Notes under the pieces: model-generated | Seen by the model: the letters and a program-made list of their open reading frames with translations, nothing else | What the model was told of the DNA's origin: nothing | The model's database searches: none | Assembly (NCBI GenBank): GCA_037179385.1 | Contig: CM074187.1 | Span: forward strand, 44,550,879-44,614,878 | Direction of reading: 5' to 3' | Source of the DNA: Holothuria scabra | Taxonomy: Eukaryota; Echinodermata; Holothuroidea; Aspidochirotida; Holothuriidae | Length of the DNA: 64,000 nt | Program-made: the position numbers and the translations under genes | Shown: positions 1 to 13,238 of the stretch, in pieces | Numbering within the stretch: position 1 is the first letter of the stretch | Layout: each line of letters begins with the position of its first letter

Positions 1-2510
1 AGGGAGAGTCTGCTATACCTTTTTGGTCAATACGTGCCTCCGTTGCAAACAATGATGAACATTCTGTTCTATTCCAAGTTGTTCTGTCGGTTTCCATGAT
101 ATTTTCGTTGTTTATAGCTTCATTGAGATAATCTTTTGATTAAATTTGGACTATGTGGATACGTCATCATAGATCACCTTACTGAGATATAAAAGGAGAT
201 ATTGATTTAACATATTGAAAGCAGTTTCGCTCGGGCTTGAGAAAAATAGTGATTAAACTGTTTTCCTTGAGAATTCAAGTTCGTGATGCCCACAGGCAAA
301 CTCTTACAAAACAGAAAATAGAGGAAGGCGTATTGTGATTAAGGAAGTACCAGCGAAAAGACATGCTTTATGTTTGGAAAGTTGCCTCTAAAATCCTTTT
401 CATTTCTGCATTCGTCGTATAATAGTTTAACAATGGAACTTCTTTTACCGCAGATCAGTTAAAGAAGTAGTACAAGGGGGTGATTAATGGTCTTGATATT
501 CTACGTAAATATTGCCATTGTTGTAAAAATTGATCTTTTCATGACCTGTATAAAAGATCTTCATATGTTTACTTTCCTTGCTTAAGGGTACGTGCAAGTA
601 TTACAAGTAATGGTCGGTGTCTCTCAAGGATTTTATCGTGGATGGGACACGCGCGTGTAATAAGTCTCTGCTGATGTTCAGGCTTGGGTCCATTAGCGTT
701 CAAAGGTTGATTTCCATAGCTGGGTCAAAAGAGAGTGGGTTGGATGTGAGAACAGTTTGGGGCAATAACTCACCCGCTTGGAATGATCTGTCGATGTCAT
801 TTGAAAACTCAAACGAAAAAGTGAAAAAAAAAGAGAAAAAGCTCACAACCCAAACCTCCTGAGTTTTGCTGATAGGCGAAGATTTTTTTTTTTTCATTGA
901 GAACTAATGGGAGAACTTATAGGAGAAGTTTAGCTGGAACGAAAATCTCTCATTGGTTCTAAGATAAGAAAAAATAAATCCGGTTCCCACTCACAAAACG
1001 GAAGGGACATCGGCGTTGGTTTGAACGCACCTTAAATCAAGTGTTAGCAAACGTTGAGTTTTATTATTACGCACCATTAGGGAGTTAAGGAGGCTTAGCG
1101 GCTTTGCCAAGCCTTTTTTCAAAGCGCTCTGGAAGGGTGTAAGTATTTCCTATTCTCATTTTTATAACAACATTTATTTTTTTTTATCTTCCGGATGAGT
1201 TAAGGTCTACATCACAATCTTATTCGAGGGAGTTTTATTTTTGGTTCCATGTCATTTGTCATGTTTTATAAATAGAATGTTTGTTTTATGAATCCATACT
1301 TTTCCTTTACTGGCTTATGATAGTATCTAACAGCGGCGGGGATCATTTGGGAACTGGGGAACTGGACTGTGCGGGAGACGCAGGACGAGCTCAAAGCGCC
1401 CTCTAAAGTCGTGGTGTCAAGGAACCGGCCTGATGGGGTTCAAGGGCAACGCCCCGTGGGGATCCAAGTGGCGAAGCTTCTGGAAGCTCTTGGGATATGA
1501 CGCTAATTTGAGCATCAGAATGAACCGTATAGACATGTGCAATGACCTTTTATCCTTATGAAACATGGAAAATTGCATCTTTCCCAGTTTTTGTACATGT
1601 GTGTTCGTCTAACATGCACTGATCTGGTAGATGAGGGCCATGTGGAGGCTGAGGGAACGGAGGCCCGGAAGCTTACGATACGGGGATAGCTTACGGGGAT
1701 ACAATGAACCATATAGCTATGTTAAAATGGCCCTGAATTCTTATTAAACAAACATAAAAGAATCGCAATTTCTCAAGTTTTCAAGTTGTACACGCGCTTA
1801 GATTTATGATGTATTTCATTTGTATGTGAGTTGGCGCATGATGACAGGGGCTGCAAGGGCTTTGGAAGAATAATTTTATGTTCTGAAGAATGTTTGAATC
1901 TGTCAGCTTTCCTTTTTGAGATGAGAGCTCGCTTACAACACTGGGGCTTGCATCCGGGCCCTGCTTTCAATGCACGAAATGTGGTACTGGCAGTTATTTT
2001 ACCTTGCAAAATGCTTTCAAGTTTCATTAGGCCCATGTTTCCTCTTTATGTTCAAAAGAAACAAACGAAACGTTACTATTGTGTGGGCCCACAAAGTACT
2101 GGACATGTTAACATGTTGTCCATGATCATTCATTTTTAATATACCACCCTAAACCATTCTTGTATTGTTTCTAAGGGACTTAGAGCTTGGGTTCCGTGGG
2201 ATACCCTACCGTTTGTGCTATACCTGCTCTTGTATTTAGGTATTAAGTCCTTGAAAGTACGGATAGTTGTGGGTGCGGGAAGATGTCGTAGATTTAGTGT
2301 TCAGGAAATGTGTTCGCGAAAGGATGTTTATTTTGTAAGACCAGGGGTCCGTTCCACAAAGAGTTAAGCACAATCTAAAGTATGATTTATTTTTTACTTA
2401 AGTATGGGGAATCAAACTTAAGGTTGTGCGTAAGTCTTTTTGGAATGGGCCCCAGAAGAACCAATTTTTTAATCAATAAACTAAAAACTTTAGGTAAATC
2501 GTTAGGTTTC
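1..2510. other. Intergenic, no gene recognised
   Basis: Only short chance ORFs with no family resemblance were seen. A GC-richer patch at about 1,330-1,500 starting CAGCGGCGGGG and containing a GGGGATCCAAG-type segment looks like a fragment of a non-autonomous DNA element, similar in style to patches at 23,850 and 36,170. The rest is AT-rich filler. Confidence 0.5.
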
Positions 2511-2670
2511 GATTTAAACTGGTAGGTGTCGATTTAAACTGGTATATGTCAGATTAAATCGATATGTGTCAGTTTGAATTGGTATGTGTCGGTTTAAATT
2601 GGTATATGTCAGTTTAAATTGGTATGTTTCGATTTAAATTGGTATGTTTCGATTTAAATTGGTATGTGTC
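2511..2670 (+). repeat. Tandem repeat, 20-bp unit x 8
   Basis: Eight head-to-tail units of exactly 20 bp, consensus GATTTAAATTGGTATGTGTC, with one to a few substitutions each and no length change. A degenerate unit precedes at about 2491. It directly abuts unique sequence 49 bp before a hAT-like element. Confidence 0.92.
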
Positions 2671-2718
2671 AATTCACCATGATTTGATACCGATTGCTCG
2701 CCATACTACTCACGTACA

Positions 2719-4475
2719 CAGTGGCGTAGCTACTGGGGGCAGGGGGCAAGTTGCCCAACCCCCCTGGAAAAATTTTGGGGGAAATTTGATGAAAATGGGG
2801 AAATTTCATGAATCTTCTTATTATTACAAAAATTACTCAAAATTTTTGTTAGAATAAGAAATTGTGAGACATTTCTCATACATAATTCGTATTTTCATGC
2901 AAAAAATTAACTCAGATTTCGTCAGTGTCGCATGAACCGGCCCAATTCGCGTTCCACAGAAATGTCATCGCCGCGTAGCAGATTGAATGTTCTCTTGTGC
3001 TTGTATACGCACGGGGGTTATGATCAGTGCATTTCAGTGCACATGAAGCTGTTATTCAGGTGATACTTTGGGAATTCAGTAAAAGGATGTGAAAACTGAC
3101 AAGTCACTACCGTAGACCCCGAGGTTGTTATGTTCTTCTTCAAGCTAGCAGTAGCTGTACGATTTTACTCTGTGTACATAACGATGGATGGGGCTGAAAA
3201 AAAATCCATGGCCAACGATAAACTTAAAGTTAATCTAGAATTAACGGGATCCGTTGGCACATTTAGATTTTGTAACTTAGCCTAATCCTTGGAGGCTTAC
3301 AAGCTAGTTCGGGAAAATAGCTTTCTGCTCACTTTGAGTGTAACAATAAATGGACAATGAGTACCTTTGTAGCCTACTACACATGACTTAACAGACTGCT
3401 TTTCTAACAGGATATCCTGTGTGATCGAGCCACTATTAGGCCTCCTTAATGGCGTGCGAAGGGGAGACCATTGGGCCATGCCCCCCCCCCCCCACAGATG
3501 CCATTTTTTCTTTGTTCTTAAAAATACGTAGTGTAACTTTATTAACACAGATTTTACTTCAAAAGATAGCATATGTGGCGCCAGATTGCTTATAAGGACA
3601 CCAAATTTTTCAAAAATTTTCAGAGGGGAAGGATTGTCCCTGCAAGGTCTTTCAGTGATGCCAACTTTTTTTTAATTCCTACAAATAGACCTAGGCAAAT
3701 TCTGTCAAATTCCAATTTTTACTCAAAAAGGTAGACTCTGTTTCCCACTGGTGGCATCGATCAAAAGGACTACATGTTTAGATTCTCTTTACGAGCATAA
3801 ATACGCTATTTTTTTACCATCTGAGGGGTCTGATTTTTCGAAATTTTCTTTGCGCTCCGCGCCAACCAATGGTGGCGCTCCGCTTAGATAATCTTAATGA
3901 CAAAATAACATTTTGTGGCCAAGAAAAACCACAAATACCGATCAATGCTCTTTTATTTTGACTCCTAAAAGTGTGCAAATTTAATGACAAGTTTTTCTTC
4001 GTAAGGTAGCATAAATGGCATAAGGAAATGCATGTCAAGACACAAAAGTTTCAGTTTTATCCTCATGAACCACCACGATTGAACTTTTAACACTGTTCAT
4101 GTCAAAGTCGTAAATCTTGCACCATTTTGCATGTAGGCTCCTTGAAAACGTCAAAAAATTTCCCTACACCCCTCCCCTTAGACCATACTGCATGCCCCTC
4201 CCCCTTCAGAGAAATCCTGCGCACGCCACTGCGTTAGTACATACAAATAAACCAGATATTGTTTACCAAAATAATATACTTTGTTATTTCCGATTGCTCT
4301 ATGTTTTACTTTAAGATTAAAATGCAGGTAATATTACAAAATGACATGGTAATGTTGTTATACTTGTAAGTTTGCATGTTTTATATGAAATACATACACA
4401 TTGACCAGGAAAAGTTTTGGGGAAATTTCATACCTTTACCCCCCCCCCCCCGAAAAAATCCTAGCTACGCCACTG
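2719..4475. mobile_element. hAT-like non-autonomous DNA transposon, copy 1 (1,757 bp)
   Basis: Terminal inverted repeats start CAGTGGCGTAGCTA at the left and read TAGCTACGCCACTG at the right. The flanks are CACGTACA and CACGTACG, an 8-bp target-site duplication with one mismatch. CAGNGGCG ends and an 8-bp duplication are typical of hAT elements. No transposase ORF is visible. A second, closely similar copy lies at 51881-53827. The strand is arbitrary. Confidence 0.88.
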
Positions 4476-5240
4476 CACGTACGGATCCAAAACCACAAAA
4501 TAAACCTAGTTCAATTGGCAAATCCCATGTATTGCACACTGCACGCTACCAGTTAAGAAACGCTATGTAAAAAGTATTTTTCCGACGAGTAAGGGAAGAT
4601 GGGAAAGGAAGCTTCTTAGTTTAACCCCAAGCTCAATGTAGTCGGCAGGTAGTAAAACATCTAGTAAGCGGGATGCTTCTATCGATATAGAGGAGACTGA
4701 TGAGGGATGAAAAAAAGGAGATTTTCGAAATGTTCATTAGGTCAATATCCTCTTTTTCAAGGGGCAAAACTGAATTCGTGTGGTAGGTGCCCCTTGATCC
4801 ATTAGCTGAAGCTCCGGGTGGGCATATGCCATGAAAGGCAGCTTTTCAAGCATTCATTCGGACATTTACATGTAGGAAAATTTTACACTCAAATCAGTTG
4901 GGTTAAATAATCACCGAGGCTGATCACGTATGTGAAAATAATAAAATTGAGTAAAACATGTCCAAAATTGTTGAATTTACGAATAAATGATGTGGTTAAA
5001 TGACACTTTCTTGGGTAAGACACCACTTAGCTGACCAATTATTGGAAAACAATTACCCAATTCCAATATTGCCATACGTGACCTGCATGCGGTGAAAATT
5101 TCACCCAACTGTTCTTTGGGAGTAATATTTAAGCAGTCATTTCATTAAACGTGTTGTTGACTGATATTAAAGAAATTTAAAGCTTCTAGTAGTAGCTTCT
5201 GAGTTGTACTTGGAGCAAGTCTAAGACATATGCTCTTTAT

Positions 5241-5499
5241 AGACGAATCATAACATTTCAGTGATGGCCTGATTTCAGTCGGCCAAAACTTGGGTTTATC
5301 ACCTTTTAAATCTTTCAATTTCCTTATTTACCGATATCATGGATAGTTGCACACTAGATTGTGACTTCATGCCTTCAATTTCACTGAATATGAGGGTTTG
5401 AAATTCATGTGGACTATAAACGAATGCGATTTAAGCCTGATTCACTCCACCAATGGCTGCCTACAGTCACCGTAAATACAAGCGCTGGTGGAATTCCCT
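5241..5499. mobile_element. 250-bp MITE, AGACGAATCC family, copy 1
   Basis: It starts TAGACGAATC and shares GTGATGGCCTGATTTCAGTC, ATGGATAGTTGCACACTA, CACTGAATATGAG and AATGGCTGCCTACAGTC with the copy at 33761-34018. The right terminal repeat has decayed. Confidence 0.7.
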
Positions 5500-5655
5500 C
5501 TTTATTGAACTATCGAATGTCAGTCTCAGTCATGAAATGAAAGAGATGGTTATGCTCTCATAACTGAGCTCTAATCTGTTGCTTGTCCGAAGAATAAATA
5601 TTTCAGTGCAAAACTTCCATTAATCTCCCTTTATATTTAAGCTGAGAACGCTTAC

Positions 5656-5892
5656 AGACGAATCCAATCGGAGTTTGTGTTTAGTGACTGTAAGCAGTCA
5701 CTAGTGTGGTCTATCAGCCTTTATTCGTCTTCATTTATTGTTAACGTGAATTTCAAATCCTCATATTCAGTGAAGGTGAGAAAATCAAGATATACTTAAG
5801 TGTACAACCATCCATGATACAGGTAAGCAAGGAAATTAAAAGATTAAAAGGTGATGCTAAAATCAGACCATCACTAGCTTTCCGGATTCGTC
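5656..5892. mobile_element. 250-bp MITE, AGACGAATCC family, copy 2 (reverse)
   Basis: Ends AGACGAATCCAATCGGA and TCCGGATTCGTCTT. The interior blocks are in reverse-complement order relative to copy 1, 160 bp away, so the two form a head-to-head pair. Confidence 0.78.
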
Positions 5893-5996
5893 TTCAGGTG
5901 GAGAGCTGAAAATGAGGTCAACCAACCAACTACGCAGGTAGTGGACAGTCTCTTCACATTGAGTTGTAACCAAAGCAAATGGCCTAGCAACTTAAC

Positions 5997-6098
5997 CCAT
6001 AGCCTGCGTAGCGCATTTGTGCGGGCTGCAGCCCCTTTTAGGCGTTGATTTTTTCGTAGTGAGCTGGACGAAAAAAATCGTCTACCCTGCGGGCTACT
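5997..6098. repeat. Short dispersed repeat, TAGCCTGCGTAGC family, copy 1
   Basis: TAGCCTGCGTAGCGCATTTG, GGGCTGCAGCCCCTTTTAGG and ATTTTTTCGTAGTGAGCTGG recur in reverse complement at 10570-10660 and 11945-12065. Confidence 0.6.
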
Positions 6099-6236
6099 TA
6101 ACCCACTCTTCATCAACAAACGAACAAATATTATTTCACCAACTTTTTGAACTAGAGTAAACCTGAATTCTCGCAACGTTAGACCGAACCAATACTGAAG
6201 ATATGAAACAGGGTATCCGAGGTTTTAAGCAGGTCA

Positions 6237-6540
6237 TTAAAGGGCCAAACCTCTCACCCCAAACTACAATTTTGGTACAGGGGTACCGAAATTTTCAATT
6301 GGCTCAGCTCTTTGATTGACAGGTAATTCAACAAATGCAGAGTACCAAAGCTTATATATTACACAGCATGAACAGCAATAGTGTTTTGATTATATAAGTT
6401 GACTTTTTCTTTACTCACCTTGAAACAATAAACTGAGATTGTATCCGGATGAGCATGAATTTTAGACAATTGTGGGAGGGACTTATGTAAGAAGGTTAGG
6501 AGAATTGGTACTGTTTGGGGTGAGAGAACTGGGCCTTTTA
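6237..6540. mobile_element. 300-bp MITE, AGGGCCAAAC family, copy 1
   Basis: The left border is TTAA followed by AGGGCCAAACCTCTCACCCC; the right end is GGGGTGAGAGAACTGGGCCT followed by TTTA. The interior has the CCAATT/AATTGG and ...ATTACACAGC... blocks shared with 7587-7893. Orientation is opposite to copy 2. Confidence 0.82.
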
Positions 6541-7586
6541 TATTGCATATCAGTGTCCAAGTACTAACGGAGAAGCGTACAGTTACGTTCGTAACTTCCA
6601 ACCTCACTTGTCATGGTATAATGACCAATCACGGTCGTGCGACCAATTAGAATGGTTCATATTTTGACACAGACTAAGAGAAAAAGTAACTGTAGGATCA
6701 AACATCTGCAAAGATATTTCTGTGGCAACTGGTTATTTCGTTATTAATCTGGTAGTTGCCGCCGTTTTATCATGTTACCTTGAAAGTTCAAAACAAGTCA
6801 GTTTTTGACAAACCAAAGAGAATCTTATCTCCGAAAGAACTACGGTAATTGAAGTCGATGACGCCTCATTCAAAAATTATTGCCGTTATTTAAATGTTAG
6901 TAGAGCCTACTACCTCCCTATATATGCTGTTTTGATGATTTTAAACAAGTTAACAAAACAAAAGAAGGGACAGAGTTAACCGGAATAATTTTAAACATAC
7001 CCGAAAGCATCTTTTCTGCAAATTTCATACACTGACAACTTACTCGGACAAATTTAGCAGATAATGCAAAATTCTAGTAGAAAATTAAGGTGTGATACTG
7101 ACTGTCGGTGCTATACTTACTCGTTAGTGGCAGGGAAGAACTGCAGTTTGAAGTCTCTGCCCAAAAACCCTTCTCAAAAGATTATTAAAGCTTATCGGTG
7201 GCTCGGAGCGTACAGAAAATTTTGAGAAATCTCGACCCTCAGGAACAGCATTTTCCATTCAGCCGTGTAAGTAGAATGCAGTCTACATTTTAAGCTTTCG
7301 TTTTCAAAAAAAAATGTTTATTTCAAATTATATAACCATACTTCAAAATTTGCCCGATGAAACTCAGGGGAGTAGCCATTGTTTGGTGTGAAGAAGAATC
7401 AGATCATTGAGGTTTTAAGGAAGCGCCCCTCCCTTTCTGAATCTTTTGGCTGTTCCAAGGGGTCTTTTTATACTAGGTCTATGTACTGAAAATATTCTGA
7501 TTTTCATTCTATCAAGAAATACTAATTCCTTATTTTGACTAAAAAGGAAATATGTCTAAACCAGTATTGTCGTTGAACTAATTCGT

Positions 7587-7893
7587 TTAAAGGCCCACTT
7601 CTCTCACCCCAAACAGAACCAATTCACCTAACCTTCTTACTGAAGCCCCTCCCACAATTGTCTGTAATCCATCCTCATCTAGATGCAATCTCACTTTACT
7701 GCTTCAAGGTGAGTATAGAAAAACTCAATTTCTAAAATAAAAACACTCTCAGTACCGTTCACGCTGTGTAATATAAGCTTTGGTACTCTGCATTGTTTGA
7801 ATTAGTTGTCAACCAAATAGCCAATTGCCAATTGAAAATTTCGCTACCCCCATACCAAAATTGTAGTTTGGGGTTAGAAGTTTGGCCCTTTAA
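7587..7893. mobile_element. 300-bp MITE, AGGGCCAAAC family, copy 2
   Basis: TTAA at both borders; inverted ends AGGCCCACTTCTCTCACCCC and GGGGTTAGAAGTTTGGCCCT. This is the clearest member of the family and shows that the target duplication is TTAA. Confidence 0.85.
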
Positions 7894-8100
7894 ATTTCCA
7901 GTGTTACATTAAAAGTTCACAAAATTGAAGTAACTATTTCCCAGTCACTCTCCTTCCTTTCTGACCTACCTGAAACCCGAATCACAAACTCCGTCATGAT
8001 CGTCGTGTACAAATATATTTGGAGGGAGCCTTCAGATTGTGAATGCTTATGCCCGAGGGGCTATCTAAGCAAAACACTACGTACAGCTCTCCAAGCTGAG

Positions 8101-8395
8101 AAGACCGAATCCTATCACCCTTAACAGTTCCAGTTCTCCTAAGCTTCTTACTTAAGCCCCTCCCACAACTGTCTAAACCTGATCCTCATCATCCATACAC
8201 GATATGAGTTAATTGCTTTAGAGTGAGTATAAAATTCAAGACCCAATATGAAATCCAAACGTTTTCAGTACAGTAAATGCTGTAGTGTAATATGAGCAAT
8301 AGTACTCTGAATTTTTTGAACTTGCTGTCAATCAAAGAACTGTGGCAAGTGAGAATTTCCGTCGACTCACCACAAAAATTGTAGCCTACTATAAG
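8101..8395. mobile_element. 300-bp MITE, AGGGCCAAAC family, copy 3 (decayed ends)
   Basis: It shares CCTAAGCTTCTTAC, AAGCCCCTCCCACAA, GTGTAATATGAGC and CAAAAATTGTAG with copy 2 in the same order and spacing. The terminal repeats have decayed, so borders are approximate. Confidence 0.7.
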
Positions 8396-10393
8396 CCAGC
8401 GAGAGTTATTTGCCTTTATAAGTGTCAGTCGAAGGTATAACTATATATACAAGCAATTATTTTTTTTATTAAACACCAGTAAGATTGAAACTTTACATCG
8501 TCTCCTACTCTTGGTCAAGATATCAGTATTTTTTTGTTTTTGATACCTTATAAATTAAGGACGCTTGTCATATAAACTGTGCGATTACTATGTTTTACAT
8601 GGCCAATTATTTTAAAATTTGAAAATAAAAGGTACAGAGGGCGTGTTGATCAAGTGTATTCTTCAGTGGACGTAATAGCTTCTTCTGGTAGTAGTTTCAA
8701 CGACTTTTTGGCAAAGGGTTGAGGATTTTTTAAAAAGAGGGCGTGTTTACCGTTGGCAAATGTCAACTGATAACCGGTCTGAGAGCAAGACTATCATCTT
8801 TCGCCACCAGAAAAAGTGGCCTCAAATCCTAAACGTGCCACGTCAGTTTCGAAAAGCAACATTTTATTGCATTCGTCTTTAATTTTTGCATATCCTTTAC
8901 ATTGGTTTAGACATACCATGTTGAATGAATGAGTATTCACCATTGTTCTCCCGAAGCACGTTTGAATAAAAAAAAAGGAATGAAAAGGGCACTATACAAT
9001 GGTATATCATTCCAAAATGATCAGTTGCATGTGATGTCATCGAAAAAAGAAAGCAAGCCCTCGTTTGGATGTAAAGTTTCAGCTTACTCCAACACAAAGT
9101 TAGAGGGCTGATTTTGGTAACGGATGCGCAAGTTTACTTCTCTCTCGTGGAAATCTACATTGTGTGAGCAACGAGCCTCAAAGTTTGCCGACGAAAATGA
9201 AGTTGTGTAACGTTTGTGCATGTGGTGCTATTGCTCCATGTTGTTTCCTGAGAAATGTCCAGTCCTGAAAAATGTTGCAACAGTTCACCGGAACAATTAC
9301 ATCATTTTCTCCGAAACGCGTGCCATAGGCGCATGTCACTGGGGGCAAAGGTCTTACCCTAAATGTCGAAATGAATATCGTTACGTGAATCATTCTGACA
9401 CGCTGATAAAACACATTGTGCAAGGGTACGAGAGCGTAGTAATGATTGATGGTTGGTGGTTAAACGGGTTGCCGCGTTTGTGTGTTTGTTTTCCGTCTTT
9501 AGGGTGCTTTATAGTTCTGAAACGACCATGGTATGGTGCTTTGTTTCGAACATCATTTTTTGAGAGAAATTTAAGGATAAAATAGTATGTCATCAAAATG
9601 TTTCATGCATGAAATATAGTAACTAAGACAAACCACTCTGACTCTTAAATGTAAAAGCTCAGTCAATTTTTCCCATTCAAAGTGGAGTGTTTGCAAATGC
9701 GAAGAAGTACCGTATTCAGGTCTGCACTGTTGACGATTCAAACCTGCAAAGAATCTGGAACGACTTCAGAGGCGGTTGGTCTTAATTTGGCGACAAATAA
9801 TACAAAAATCAGGGACGGCTCATGCACAATTATGAACTGATTGGTAGTACTAGAATCAAAAGAAAATTCTGATTGCAGACTACTAGAGTAACTTTTCGAA
9901 ATATTCAGATTCATATATTCAGATTGAATTTATAAGTCTGTCATTTTGATTTCTTCCTAGATGTCTCTACATGTGCTTTGGCTTACAAGGAAATCATCTA
10001 CAAAGGTAGGCCGGCGTTTTAAAGAATTACATTTATTTGAATTTTTCCTTTTATGGAAAAAATTTCTTTTTGTCAAGTAGCAGACTTGACACGCACCCAC
10101 GCATTTAAAATCAATAAGATACCTTTTTGACAGCACTTAAAGTGTGACATAATCCATTCGGTAGCATGCGAGTCTGTCTTTTCGTAGGATTGCGAGGGGA
10201 GTTTCATTCGTACGGACCAATCAGCTTTTTGGAAAAAGGCCACTCCCTTTGTGTCAAAGGAGCAGCCTTCATCTTTCTTTTGCAAATGCCATAATACAAG
10301 ATTATAAATGATAAGGTCAATATAGTTTTTCCACGTAACTCCTAACTCTCTTTAACCCTATTCGTGACGTTTGAAACAAGTTTAAGCAAATTT

Positions 10394-10431
10394 GAATTTC
10401 AAGTCCCCCCCCCCACACACACACACACACG
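10394..10431. repeat. (C)n(CA)n microsatellite
   Basis: A poly-C run followed by about nine CA units. Similar C or G homopolymers of 10-17 bases occur at 3481, 4441, 11010, 39461 and 54141. Confidence 0.9.
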
Positions 10432-10569
10432 AACGCATGCCAGTGGTACATGCCTAGGGTAGTTTTTGAAAAAAAAAACGAACGACAGTATCAAACAAGT
10501 GCTCAAAATTACATCCGTATGATGTGATGGTAACGTAATAAATGGAATAATCTTTGTCTTTGCTTCCGT

Positions 10570-10660
10570 AGTCCGCGGAGAGGACGGAGTCTTTTCGTTC
10601 AGCTCGTCTCTACGAAAAAGAGGCGGCAGCCTAAGGGTTGCAGCCGTAGAGGCTTTCTGA
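10570..10660. repeat. Short dispersed repeat, TAGCCTGCGTAGC family, copy 2
   Basis: CGGAGTCTTTTCGTTCAGCT, CTACGAAAAAGAGGCGGCAG and GGTTGCAGCCGTAGAGGC follow the order of copy 3 (11945-12065). Confidence 0.5.
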
Positions 10661-11944
10661 TAGGAAATAGGCCTATCGCTGTGACACAGCAGGAAGACTC
10701 ATTACTAATTTCAGTAGTGTTGTGTTGGCATTGGAGTGGATCATGCGGGGTAAGGGGAACCACTCATCATCTTTTGGAATTTGAAAAGGCGAAGTTCATC
10801 GTCAAAAGGTTCCCCCGCTTTTGAGAAATGATGAAAAGAAAACTGTAAATAAGTTGTCAATTTAATTTTTAGGTCTATTTACAATCATGATTTAGAAAGA
10901 ACTGAGGAGTATATTTGCGTGACACTAACAATAATACTTAAATACAAAATATAACGATTTAATCGTAGCGCAGTGAAAAGGGGTTGATTGTGATATTCCT
11001 TTGCAGCCCACCCCCCCCCCCCCCCCGTCCATTACGGTTCCACCTCATGACCCTCAGACCATTTACATCATTGGTCTGTTATGTATGATACTACACATCA
11101 GTGTCATGATCTTAGCCAAAAGACCGAGAAGCGGATGTTCACAAATTTGTACCGAAATCATCCAAAAAATTGCACTATGGTATTACTTCTATGGTTGCGC
11201 AGCAGTCTTATCGCACTGCGATTGTCCGATAAAGTGTGTGGGTGAGACTTCACGAAAAAATCGGGTAGGCTTAACATATCATTTTCTCAAGCCTTTACTG
11301 CAGTTAAGTCAATACTACTGAAATAATGAAACATTTGCTTTTCTTATTCAATCCTTCCCATACAGTATAAAGTAAAGGAACTATTTGTTATTTGAGTGTC
11401 TCAGGCAAAATGCTGTTCCAACCATCCGGTTCAGGATATATTTTCACCATCTACAATTCTGTATATCTTCATTTTTGCTAAACGTCAACTCCGTTTGATA
11501 GAGAAAATTAAAAGGATGGAGAATTTGACAAGTCCACCAATTAGCTGGGAGGATGAAGTTAGACGGCAAAACCGCTTTTGCTGAAGAGAGCCGTATATGT
11601 GGCCAAGTGATCAGGAATTGATGATTTTAACACCATGGAAAGTGGGTCAAGACGGTAGAAAAATGCAACTCGATATGCCTCAGTCAGATTGCATAAGGAC
11701 TTAAAATTATAACTGCCGATTTTGTCTCGTTATCTCATAAGTCCTTTAATCTGTGAAGAGGCTGAAGCCGGTAAATGATCGCATCCTCGACTAATTTTAG
11801 ATCACATGTAACTCCGTGTGATATTTTTGGGGCCCTTTTGACTAAGTCTTGACGTCAATGCAAGTCCGATTATTGTACTGCCCCCAATATCATGTGTAAG
11901 AGGTGTGGGCGCACGGCAGGCCGGGATTGCAACAAGTACGGTGT

Positions 11945-12065
11945 CAACCAGCGGACGAAGTCTTTTCGTTCAGCTCATCGCTACAAAAAATAAACAAAAA
12001 ATTTGAGGGGCGACAGCCTAGCTAAGAGGGGTGCAGCCACAGAGGTGCTACGCAGGCTAACCTGC
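11945..12065. repeat. Short dispersed repeat, TAGCCTGCGTAGC family, copy 3
   Basis: CGAAGTCTTTTCGTTCAGCT, GAGGGGCGACAGCCTAGC, GGGTGCAGCCACAGAGG and GCTACGCAGGCTAACCTGCG mark a fuller copy. Confidence 0.55.
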
Positions 12066-12381
12066 GGTATCCTGGACGGTCGAAATGTTCAGCAAATTTT
12101 AACATAAACAAAGGCCTATTGCACGTAAATTGACGCCACACTACCATTGGTAAACAGCCAAATGAGCGAGTGTTTCTTTTGGGTGATTACCCAAGTTAGC
12201 AGTTTCAACCAATAATTTATGACAAAAATTTAAGATTCCGATCTATGGATGAGAAATTTCTTTTAAAGTTCTTTCATTTAACGTTCTAAAGGACTTCGCA
12301 TGTGTATAGGTATTTATAATTTGGAGTTTTGCACAGAGTTTTTCAGAACTTTTCCACGTAAATTTCACTATAAATATAAAA

Positions 12382-12520
12382 GAGCGAACTAATTCAATTT
12401 CTAATAGAATGAAAAGAGTGAATTCACTGAATCAGAATGTTAATTCACGCCAAAGATAGTGAAATCCACCCCAAGAAGAGGAAGATTCACACCTAGAAGA
12501 CTCACTCTTTTTATTATTAG
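12382..12520. repeat. AGAGTGAA-family fragment
   Basis: The words AAAGAGTGAATTCACTGAA, GTTAATTCACGCC, AGTGAAATCCACCCCAAGA and GACTCACTCTTTTTATTATT match the family order. Only part of an element is present. Confidence 0.55.
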
Positions 12521-12964
12521 CCTGTGTACTGCAACCGTTTTTCTTGCAAATATTTGGGCACTAAAAGTATACACGGGCGTACCATCCCCGTCTGCCGATG
12601 TATTCTGGTAATTGAAAACATAAATCCCATATTTTTTGCATTTTTTTACGATGTTTCGTTGAATTTTCACAAACACTTTAAAGACTATGTGCCGTTCTAT
12701 GTTCGTCTAAATTTTTTGTACCAATTTATTCACGCTTAAAAGTCTTACATGAAATGCAAAAATTTTTAGGACTCACATGGCTTTTCGAATTTTACCAGGG
12801 GCCCCATGCCCGATATTCAGATCTAGCCGAAATTTGAAAGACATCCTGCCAATACCTCGTCTCGTATGCCTGGGGTCTAATTGACAATTGGGTGTTCTTA
12901 TATACAATCTAGAGCTTAAAATGATTGACGTAAAACTTGTTTTAAAATATTTCTTATTTTCCTT

Positions 12965-13238
12965 CTTATAACCAAGAAATGGAATTGACAGGGGTAGGGC
13001 ATGAGGGACATCTAAAGAAAGGCAAATCTGAGTTTATTGCTTCAGGATGAGCCTAGGATCCAATGTGTGATCAAAACAACCTCACGACAGTACATTCTGC
13101 GCAGTAGGCTACCAAAACGTACAATAATCTGCACTCTTTGAATTTGCTGTCAATGAAATGGTTATGCCAATATAGAATTTTTTAGACTACTCCAAAAATT
13201 GTAGCTTGGGCCTGAGGGGAACTGACTGCCTTCAACGG
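12965..13238. mobile_element. 300-bp MITE, AGGGCCAAAC family, copy 4 (decayed)
   Basis: Shared blocks include TTTATTGCTTCAGGATGAG, TTTGAATTTGCTGTCAAT and CCAAAAATTGTAGCTTGGG, in the family order. Borders are approximate. Confidence 0.55.

Larger units (their letters stand above)
4484..9960. other. Intergenic, MITEs only
   Basis: Apart from the MITEs listed separately, no exon with splice borders or domain resemblance was seen. A block at about 7195-7265 (GGCTCGGAGCGTACAGAAAA) resembles the repeat module inside the 2.74-kb element. A 123-codon frame at 9214-9585 has no recognisable domain. Confidence 0.45.

Noticed and set aside
9214..9585. 123-codon plus-strand frame
   Set aside because: No recognisable domain, no splice context, and a similar-length frame on the other strand; treated as chance.
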